NCBI GenBank assembly: GCA_029287335.1
Contig: JARFRI010000056.1
Location: 1-9,092 of the forward strand
Length of the DNA: 9,092 nucleotides
Reading direction: 5' to 3'
From: Phycisphaera sp.
GTDB lineage: Bacteria > Planctomycetota > Phycisphaerae > Phycisphaerales > Phycisphaeraceae
Positions 1-5,384 of this stretch are shown here, piece by piece. Positions within the stretch are counted from its first letter, which is position 1. Each line of letters opens with the position of its first letter. The notes beneath the pieces are model-generated. The model had not been told where the DNA came from, did not search any database, and was given only the letters and a program-made list of their open reading frames with translations. Both the position numbers and the translations under genes were made by a program.

Positions 1-26
1 TTTGTTGGTGCAAAGCGATAGCAATG

Positions 27-50
27 GGCTCTAAAGAGCCTTTCTTTTTT
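27..50 (+). terminator. Probable intrinsic terminator of a gene left of the window
   Basis: GGCTC (27-31) and GAGCC (36-40) form a short stem around TAAA, extendable by one A-T pair to a two-base loop. It is followed at once by TTTCTTTTTT (41-50). A stem plus T-rich tail on this strand is the standard form of a Rho-independent terminator, so a rightward gene probably ends just outside the window. The stem is short, which limits confidence. Confidence 0.55.
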
Positions 51-126
51 GGCAAATGTGTTGTGCTTAGAACGGCTTGGTGTTATCTAGCCGAGCATCT
101 GGGTCTTAGCCATCAAGAAAATCGAA

Positions 127-143
127 CGGGGCTGGGTGCCCCG
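127..143. repeat. GC-rich hairpin, 6-bp perfect stem
   Basis: CGGGGC (127-132), a TGGGT loop and GCCCCG (138-143) form a perfect hairpin, followed on the plus strand by CTTCTTT. It could be a second, weaker rightward terminator behind the one at 27-50, or part of a small structured RNA. The T tract is interrupted, so neither is certain. Confidence 0.4.
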
Positions 144-207
144 CTTCTTTAATCGTTTCAGATGACTTGTGTACTCCTCCGTTGCACTCATTCCTTCAAT
201 CACGCAC

Positions 208-224
208 GTGGTGATGATCACCAC
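208..224. repeat. Perfect 17-nt dyad, operator-like
   Basis: GTGGTGAT and ATCACCAC flank a single central G, giving a perfect palindrome with 8-base half sites. In DNA this resembles an operator for a dimeric regulator. In RNA it would fold as a 6-bp stem with an ATGAT loop. No regulator gene or obvious promoter lies beside it, so its role is open. Confidence 0.4.
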
Positions 225-345
225 ATTGGATAGAAGAATAGACCACCTTTGCCTTGGGTGATATCCCCTACTGTTGCTATTTTGCAAAACTACTAAGCAA
301 GGGTTACGCCCTAGATGGGGTGTTTCAATGAACGATCGAGATGCA

Positions 346-371
346 TCGCGTTAGATGGCTCTTGAACGCGA
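346..371. repeat. Inverted repeat, 7-bp arms
   Basis: TCGCGTT (346-352) and AACGCGA (365-371) are perfectly complementary and separated by 12 bases. No T tract follows on either strand, so it does not look like a terminator. Function unknown. Confidence 0.3.
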
Positions 372-394
372 CGTGCCACGAAACAACCCGTGCT

Positions 395-432
395 AAAAAA
401 TCGGCGATCGCTTGAAGAATCGCTCTGCGATC
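395..432 (-). terminator. Probable terminator of the leftward operon
   Basis: Read on the minus strand, GCGAT and ATCGC form a 5-bp stem with a 10-nt loop; an alternative pairing is GATCGC with GCGATC. The stem is followed by CGATTTTTT, with six Ts at 395-400. It lies about 80-115 bases after the stop of the nuclease-family gene and would end the four-gene operon. The loop is long, so efficiency may be modest. Confidence 0.45.
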
Positions 433-475
433 ACAACTCGAACGATGCGAATCCGTGGGTCGTGACGTGCAACAC

Positions 476-505
476 GGCCGATTTCGTGCGCAGCGAAAAC
501 TGGCC
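476..505 (-). repeat. Imperfect hairpin just after the nuclease-family gene
   Basis: GGCC (476-479) pairs with GGCC (502-505), and inside them TTTCG (482-486) pairs with CGAAA (494-498), leaving small internal mismatches. It starts 7 bases beyond the TAG stop at 513-515. There is no T run, so it may protect the mRNA 3' end or assist termination rather than act alone. Confidence 0.3.
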
Positions 506-512
506 TGTCTGA

Positions 513-959
513 CTAAAAATCGCTTCGGCTGACCTCGTCCAGGACGTGCTCGGCGACATAGATGGGGATATCACCAATCGCGCCCAAGGCGATGGCGTCG
601 CTGGGGCGGGCGTCGATGTCGACCATTTCACTGCCCTTGCGCAGGAAGATGCGGGCGAAGAAGGTGTGCTCGCGGAGGTCGTTGATCTCGATGCGGTCCA
701 GCTCGTAGCCCAGCTCGGTGATGACGCTGTCCAGCAGCTCGTGGGTTTGGGGGCGTGGGGGCGTTTGGCCCATGAGTCGGCGCTCGATGGCGGCGGCCTC
801 GGTCAGGCCGATGACGATGGGGAAGACGCGGGCCTCTTCTTCAGAGACCTCGGCCTCACGTAGCTCGACGACGTGGGTGTCGTCGGTCTCGCGGATGAGC
901 ACACGGCAGAGTTCCATCTTGATGGGCATGGGGATCACGCTTGGTTCAGACATGGCCAT
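513..959 (-). CDS. Bifunctional nuclease family (DUF151) protein
   Basis: A 148-residue protein of the DUF151/BFN family (COG1259), cytoplasmic by lack of any signal or membrane segment. Family hallmarks visible are FPIVIGLTEAAAIE (about 46-59), RPQTHELL (69-76) and the signature ARPSDAIALG (117-126). Plant members were reported to cut RNA and DNA; in bacteria the activity is poorly established, so nuclease function is known for the family rather than shown here. Length is close to a single-domain family member. It is the last gene of the leftward operon, about 28 bases after rsmB. The start is uncertain: ATG at 957-959 has GCGGG directly against it, while the in-frame ATG at 951-953 has GGGATGG at a better distance. 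A small hairpin (961-972) lies just upstream. Family assignment is strong; substrate is unknown. Confidence 0.9.
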   Translation of the reverse strand: MAMSEPSVIPMPIKMELCRVLIRETDDTHVVELREAEVSEEEARVFPIVIGLTEAAAIERRLMGQTPPRPQTHELLDSVITELGYELDRIEINDLREHTFFARIFLRKGSEMVDIDARPSDAIALGAIGDIPIYVAEHVLDEVSRSDF

Positions 960-986
960 CCCGCTGAAGCGGACTGGCCTAGGATG

Positions 987-2336
987 TCAGAGTTTGACTA
1001 AAGCATGATAGCTGCCGTCGGTGTAAGTGTCGTTAGATCCTTGAGGCAATTGTTGATGCTCTTTGAGCAGCTCCCCGCCGTGGCGGAGGAGGCGTTTGAT
1101 CTGGTTTTGGTTTTCGGGCGGCTCGATGGAGCAAGTGGAGTAGAGCAGCAGGCCGTTGGGCGCGAGCCAGGCCTTGGCCTGTTCGAGGATGGTGCGTTGG
1201 AGCTTGACGAGATCGCCGAGGGTTTGCTGGGTGTATCGGTAGCGGGCCTCGGGTCGGCGGGCGAGGACGCCCGTGTTAGAGCAAGGCACATCCAGCAGGA
1301 CAAGATCGTATTTATGTTCGGCGGCCTGATCCGGTTCGATGACGGTCACGTTGGGCAGGCTGGCGGTCGCAGCGCGAAGGGCCTCGCGCCGGCCAGCGTG
1401 GGTGTCGGTGGCAGTGATTTGTGCGTCGGGGTGGAGCAACGCGAGTTGGCGGGTCTTGGTGCCCTGGCCGGCACAGTAGTCGAGGATCGTCTTGGGGTGC
1501 TGGTCGGCCGAAGATTGGACCGCGAGCACCGACGCGGCGTCCTGCACTCGGCGGGCATCATTCTGGGCGAGGAAATCGCGGAGCAATTCAGACGGCCCTT
1601 GCCAAACCACTGTGTTGTCGATGTGGTGCGGCTTGATGTGGTTGCCGTGCGCCCCGGGCTCGAAAGGTGTCTCCACCGCGATCGTCGTCGGCGGGTTCTG
1701 GATCGTCTGCAGGCACAACTCGATGGCCTTCTCGTCGCCCCATCGATCGATCCACTCTCGGATCATTCGAAGCGGCATGCTTGTCGCAACGACCAGATAC
1801 TTGTCCAGTGGCGATGCAGGCGGCAGTGCGCCATCTCCTAATTGAATCGCCCCGCCGTCGGGCAATGGGATCAGGCTGCTATCGGGCGACCACGCCGAGA
1901 CGCGTTTGGCCTTGCTGACCTGTCGATCGAGTTTGCGCAGGACCGCGTTGACCATGCCTCTGGCGTTGGGTCGCACCAGTTGATGGGCTAACCGCACGGA
2001 CTCGTCCACCACCGCATAGGCCGGCAGGCGATCCAAAAAGACGAGCTGTGCCGCGCCGGACATCAGCACCGCCTGCATCTGCGGCTCAAGTCGGCGGACC
2101 TGTTTCGATAGGTATTTTTCCAGCAAGTGCTGAAGCGTAAACCACCGCTGGACCGTCGTGCGATAGATCGCCAACGCCAGCGCGGCGTCCGCAGAGGACA
2201 GCCCCGACAGATCGTTGTCCGGCGGATCGACTTGGGGAAACTGCTCGGCAACGCGCGTCAGGCGGTGGGCGGCCCACAGCCTGGCGGTCTGGGTTTGAGC
2301 TTGTTCGGTTGCCTGCTTGGTAGAAGCTTCACTCAC
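987..2336 (-). CDS. rsmB: 16S rRNA (cytosine-5) methyltransferase RsmB
   Basis: A 449-residue RsmB/Sun-type enzyme; the family methylates C5 of cytosine 967 (E. coli numbering) of 16S rRNA using S-adenosylmethionine. Residues about 20-140 form the NusB-like RNA-binding domain, and about 180-449 the RsmB/NOP methyltransferase fold. Visible motifs are VQDAASVLAV (264-273), the SAM-binding loop DYCAGQGTKT (286-295), LLDVPCSNTGVLARRPEAR (347-365) with Cys352, and YSTCSIEPPEN (399-409) with Cys402. The two cysteines are those used for catalysis and product release in the family. The SAM loop differs from the common CAAPGGKT form. The start is GTG at 2334-2336, with GAGG nine bases upstream, overlapping the end of the signalling gene by 8 bases, which suggests translational coupling. 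Length and both domains are complete. Confidence 0.93.
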   Translation of the reverse strand: MSEASTKQATEQAQTQTARLWAAHRLTRVAEQFPQVDPPDNDLSGLSSADAALALAIYRTTVQRWFTLQHLLEKYLSKQVRRLEPQMQAVLMSGAAQLVFLDRLPAYAVVDESVRLAHQLVRPNARGMVNAVLRKLDRQVSKAKRVSAWSPDSSLIPLPDGGAIQLGDGALPPASPLDKYLVVATSMPLRMIREWIDRWGDEKAIELCLQTIQNPPTTIAVETPFEPGAHGNHIKPHHIDNTVVWQGPSELLRDFLAQNDARRVQDAASVLAVQSSADQHPKTILDYCAGQGTKTRQLALLHPDAQITATDTHAGRREALRAATASLPNVTVIEPDQAAEHKYDLVLLDVPCSNTGVLARRPEARYRYTQQTLGDLVKLQRTILEQAKAWLAPNGLLLYSTCSIEPPENQNQIKRLLRHGGELLKEHQQLPQGSNDTYTDGSYHALVKL

Positions 2337-4020
2337 GCGTGGCCGCCTCGTTTCCCGTCAGGGCCTTACGGATCTCATCCATGAGTTGCTCAACTTTGAA
2401 GGGTTTGAATAGCACCGTCGATAGACCGTCCTGTGAGGCGCGGACGATCGAGTGGTTGGGGTCGTAGCCAAAGCCGGTCATCAGGATCACGGGCATGCCT
2501 TCGGTGCATCGCTGGGATGCCGCGTAGATCTCGTACCCGTTGCGGTACGGCATCTTGATATCTGAAACAACAAGGTCAAATGAAGAGCCGTCCAAGGCGT
2601 TGCATGCCTCGTAGCCGTCCTTACAGACGGTGACCTCACAGCCATACTTATTTAAGACCGTTTCGATCGTGTCGCGGATGTTGCTCTCGTCATCGGCCAC
2701 GAGCACGCGCTTGCCGCTGAGCAGCGAGTCACTTTGCTGCTTCACCGCTTGGCTGCCGATGACCGCGTTAGGCCCGGCCTTCACGTTGTTTAATGCCTCA
2801 CGCACCATTTCGACATCGCGTACCACCTTGTCCAGCGATTCGTGCAGGTCGTCATCGCCGATGCGTGACTCTTTGAGCCGTTCGCACTCGTGGACGATGT
2901 CGTTGATGGGCGAGGACATTTCCTGGAAGACGCTCTCGCTGATTTGGCCGGAGATCGTGAAGCGTTCGATCACGAGCAGATCGAGGATGTTCAGCGCGAG
3001 CGCGACGTATCGGCCGAAGATCTCGGCGAACTGTCGGTCGTCTTCGTTGAAGGTGCCGACTCGTTCGGATTCGATGTTGTAGACGCCGACGACCTCGTCA
3101 AAGAGCATCAGCGGAACCGTGAGCGAGCTCTTGGAGTGCTCCAGGCCCAGGACGTATCGTGGGTCTTTTTCGGTGTCGTGGCAGATGTAGGATCGCCCGG
3201 TCGCGGCGACGTAGCCGGAGATGCCGTTGCCGTCGGCCTGTGCGTAGAGATCGATCTCCAGCGCCTCGGGGGGCAGGCCCTCGGCGATGACGACCTCCAG
3301 CTTGTTGGACCGCTTGTCGAGCAGGCGGATCGCAAAGTGGTCGAAGTGCATCAAGTCCTTGGAGTACTTGATGATCTTGTCTTGCAGGAGCTTGAGGCGC
3401 TGGGGCGGCGCGAGTTTGGAGATCGCTTCAGAGTCGAGCTTGGCGAGCTCTCGGCCCGAGGCGTCGATCGCATCGACCTTGCGCTGCAGCCGCTTGCCGC
3501 TGGTCGCGTCCCAGACCACAGCGACGACCTGAATCGCCTCGCCGCCGTCATCGGTGACGGGCGAGCAGATCATCTCGAAGTAGCGATCCTCGACGGCGAA
3601 GGTGAACTTCTTGCTGGTGGACTTGGTCGCCCCGCCGGTCTGGCTGGTATGGGCCGAGCCGAAGAGCTGAAGCGCTTGGCCACAGATCCGCCGGACCTGC
3701 TCGAAGACCTCGCCGGGGTAGGTGGTCATTTTTTTGTTGGACCAGTTGCATAGGCCGTTGGCGTCGACGATGCAGACGCCCTCGCCGATGGTGTTGAGCA
3801 CGACGGATGCCTTGTCGCTAACAATGGCGCGTTCCAGGGGGAGGAAGTCGCCGACGTCTGCGAAGACGCCGTGATAGGCCTTGGCCTTCAGCGCAGCGAT
3901 GGCTTCATCGGTCGAGGCAACGACGTCAACATTAAAGCTGTCACCAAGGAGTTGGGCGATGGGGTGGTCCCCCAGCACTTTGCCGCCAAATACTAAGACT
4001 CGTGGGCGTTCACCACTCAT
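2329..4020 (-). CDS. PAS-GAF-receiver signalling protein with degenerate HisKA segment
   Basis: A cytoplasmic multi-domain signalling protein, 563 residues from the ATG at 4018-4020. In order: a degenerate receiver-like domain (about 6-67), a PAS-like domain (about 72-180), a GAF domain (about 212-345), a helical HisKA-like segment (about 355-415) and a full receiver domain (about 437-555). The C-terminal receiver has the acidic pair Asp443/Asp444, phospho-acceptor Asp487 in SDIKMP, Thr515 and Lys539 in FKPF, so it should accept phosphate. No HATPase domain and no DNA-binding or enzymatic output domain is present. In the HisKA-like part, QEMSSPINDI aligns with the usual HELRTPLNAI, with Gln366 in place of the phospho-acceptor His. 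An in-frame GTG at 4042-4044 would add 8 residues (571 in all) but lacks a ribosome binding site; the ATG has GAGAGA at 4028-4033. It sits in an operon between prenyl synthase and rsmB. Partner kinase unknown. Confidence 0.85.
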   Translation of the reverse strand: MSGERPRVLVFGGKVLGDHPIAQLLGDSFNVDVVASTDEAIAALKAKAYHGVFADVGDFLPLERAIVSDKASVVLNTIGEGVCIVDANGLCNWSNKKMTTYPGEVFEQVRRICGQALQLFGSAHTSQTGGATKSTSKKFTFAVEDRYFEMICSPVTDDGGEAIQVVAVVWDATSGKRLQRKVDAIDASGRELAKLDSEAISKLAPPQRLKLLQDKIIKYSKDLMHFDHFAIRLLDKRSNKLEVVIAEGLPPEALEIDLYAQADGNGISGYVAATGRSYICHDTEKDPRYVLGLEHSKSSLTVPLMLFDEVVGVYNIESERVGTFNEDDRQFAEIFGRYVALALNILDLLVIERFTISGQISESVFQEMSSPINDIVHECERLKESRIGDDDLHESLDKVVRDVEMVREALNNVKAGPNAVIGSQAVKQQSDSLLSGKRVLVADDESNIRDTIETVLNKYGCEVTVCKDGYEACNALDGSSFDLVVSDIKMPYRNGYEIYAASQRCTEGMPVILMTGFGYDPNHSIVRASQDGLSTVLFKPFKVEQLMDEIRKALTGNEAATRE

Positions 4021-4027
4021 AGGTAGG

Positions 4028-4033
4028 TCTCTC
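4028..4033 (-). promoter_or_regulatory. Ribosome binding site deciding the signalling-protein start
   Basis: GAGAGA on the minus strand lies 7 bases before the ATG at 4018-4020. The alternative GTG at 4042-4044 has only a T-rich stretch and GATGGT before it. This favours the shorter protein. Confidence 0.5.
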
Positions 4034-4048
4034 GTTTCAGACACACCA

Positions 4049-5098
4049 TCAAAATCGGCGATCGATGACCGCTGCGGCCATTAGTTCCATGAGATCACGT
4101 GCCGCGCACGGTCCGACCGTCGATAACACCTCTTCAACCGCTTGGCCGACGAGTTCTCGGGCTTGCTGCCTGGCGTAGTCCATCGCGCCAGACTCGGTGA
4201 CGCGCTGTGCGACCGCCTTGGCCAGTTCGCTGGCGTCCTGTTCGTCGAGCTGTGGGTCAGCGGCTTGGGTGATCAGGTCGCCAACGATTCGCCGCTCGTC
4301 GGCGTTGGCCTGCTCAATGTGGCGGATCACGGGAAGCGTGAGCTTGCCCTTGGCCAGGTCGCGTGCGACGGACTTGCCGACTGTCTCTTCGTCGCCAGAA
4401 AGATCAAGGATATCGTCAACAATCTGGAACGCGATGCCCAGCTTCTCGCCAAAGGAAAACAGCGCACGGGCCAAGCTTTGGTCGCCATTGACTTCGGCAC
4501 CCGGGTGATGCAAACGGATCGGCAACTCGCAGCAAAGGCCGCACAGCGCCGCAGTCTTACGGCGGATGATCTCGAAGTAAACCGCCTCGCTCAACTCGAG
4601 GTTGTGGCGGTTAGAAAGTTGTAGCAATTCACCTTCGCAGACCGTGTTGGTCGCGTGCGCGACCGCTCGGCTGATGTCGGCCCGCCCCAGCGAAGAGCAG
4701 AGGTGATACGCGTGGCTGATGAGGTAGTCGCCAAGCATGACCGCAGCCTCGTTACCACGCAGTTGGTTGATCGTCGCGCCGCGGCGCCGGACCTGTGCAT
4801 CATCGAGCACGTCGTCGTGCACGAGCGTCGCCATGTGGACCATCTCGCAAACAGCGGCGGCGGTGATGACCGGTTCGCGCAGGTCGCCAAGGTCCTCGCT
4901 CTGTGCGGCGGCCATCGCAGAGACGATGACAAGCGTGGGCCGAAGCATTTTGCCGCGAAAGCGCTCGACATGTGCGACCAGGTCGTTGACGCAGTCGGTG
5001 TCACTAAGCAGCTCAGCACTGAAGCACTTTTGCACCTCGTCGAGCATCGCTGCGAGGGCTGGGCCAAAGGTCGTATCGTCGGTCGTCTGTAAAAGCAT
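4049..5098 (-). CDS. Long-chain polyprenyl diphosphate synthase
   Basis: A 349-residue trans-prenyltransferase of the IspA/IspB family. It condenses isopentenyl diphosphate onto an allylic diphosphate to build an all-trans chain, here probably for the menaquinone side chain. Visible motifs are GKMLRP (49-54), the first aspartate-rich motif DDVLD (Asp95, Asp96, Asp99) followed by RRRG, GDYL (123-126), and the second aspartate-rich motif in FQIVDDILD (224-232) followed by the KGKLTLP element (250-256). The fifth residue before the first motif is Ala90, a small residue; in this family a bulky aromatic there stops growth at short chains, so a long product is inferred. Planctomycetes are known for MK-6, which would fit a hexaprenyl product, but length cannot be read from sequence alone. 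Start is ATG with AGGG four bases upstream. It is the first gene of the leftward operon; its stop lies within 30 bases of the next start. Confidence 0.92.
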   Translation of the reverse strand: MLLQTTDDTTFGPALAAMLDEVQKCFSAELLSDTDCVNDLVAHVERFRGKMLRPTLVIVSAMAAAQSEDLGDLREPVITAAAVCEMVHMATLVHDDVLDDAQVRRRGATINQLRGNEAAVMLGDYLISHAYHLCSSLGRADISRAVAHATNTVCEGELLQLSNRHNLELSEAVYFEIIRRKTAALCGLCCELPIRLHHPGAEVNGDQSLARALFSFGEKLGIAFQIVDDILDLSGDEETVGKSVARDLAKGKLTLPVIRHIEQANADERRIVGDLITQAADPQLDEQDASELAKAVAQRVTESGAMDYARQQARELVGQAVEEVLSTVGPCAARDLMELMAAAVIDRRF

Positions 5099-5256
5099 TT
5101 GGCCCTATGGCGGGTTGATTCGTGTCGCTACCGATGTGGCGGTTAGATAATTGTAAGTCGGCTTTGGAACTTAGGGCGGAAAAATACCAACGAATTGGAT
5201 ATTCGGACGTTATGGCAACCCACTTTCACGCCGAAGTTTGTTCCAGATACGCAGGG

Positions 5257-5285
5257 TTGACACACCCGCGTCCCGGCTCTAGTCT
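5257..5285 (+). promoter_or_regulatory. Sigma70-type promoter candidate for the kinase gene
   Basis: A perfect TTGACA -35 box (5257-5262) is separated by 17 bases from TAGTCT (5280-5285), a weak -10 box matching TATAAT at three of six positions. It would start RNA near 5292 and leave a leader of about 90 bases before the ATG at 5385. The leader contains seven consecutive Cs (5325-5331). Confidence 0.5.
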
Positions 5286-5372
5286 GCCCGGCTCATCAAT
5301 TCACAAGGGTGGCCTGCTCAAACGCCCCCCCAAAAGATGCGTTTGTTCTATCTTGCCTACCTTCAATCTCGC

Positions 5373-5378
5373 GGTGAG
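5373..5378 (+). promoter_or_regulatory. Ribosome binding site deciding the kinase start
   Basis: GGTGAG lies 6 bases before the ATG at 5385. The in-frame ATG at 5337 has only AAAAG before it, so the later start is preferred. Confidence 0.55.
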
Positions 5379-5384
5379 TTTTTC

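Larger units (their letters stand above)
51..394. other. Gene-free stretch with several inverted repeats
   Basis: No convincing coding region is visible on either strand. Composition is more AT-rich than the neighbouring genes. The only open frame of note (87-287, leftward, 66 codons) starts at TTG without a ribosome binding site and has no family I recognise. The stretch holds three inverted repeats, listed separately. I see no tRNA, tmRNA, RNase P or SRP RNA hallmark. It could be plain intergenic DNA between two converging transcription units, or could hide a small RNA. Confidence 0.5.

Noticed and set aside
87..287. Leftward 66-codon open frame as a small gene
   Set aside because: It starts at TTG with no ribosome binding site; an internal ATG at 189-191 has GAAGGA directly against it, too close. 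No family is recognisable and the 17-nt palindrome and a GC hairpin run through it.
397..410. 14-base exact repeat, also at 4051-4064
   Set aside because: A single 14-base match in 9 kb is within what chance allows, and the second copy lies in the end of the prenyl synthase coding sequence.
425..460. T-loop-like bases on the minus strand suggesting a tRNA
   Set aside because: The flanking bases do not form a T stem, and no anticodon arm or acceptor stem can be built.
1005..1841. Long rightward open frame (278 codons) opposite rsmB
   Set aside because: It is the antisense shadow of rsmB, whose motifs are complete; the product has no recognisable domain and is biased toward residues expected from reversed high-GC codons.
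2890..3753. Long rightward open frame (287 codons) opposite the signalling gene
   Set aside because: Antisense shadow of a gene with clear PAS, GAF and receiver domains; no domain of its own.
5150..5155. TACAAT on the minus strand as -10 box for the leftward operon
   Set aside because: It matches the -10 consensus well, but no acceptable -35 box lies 16-18 bases upstream, so it is not listed as a promoter.
5166..5172. GGAACTT as an ECF-sigma -35 box
   Set aside because: No TCTGA- or GTC-like -10 element is visible at the expected distance.
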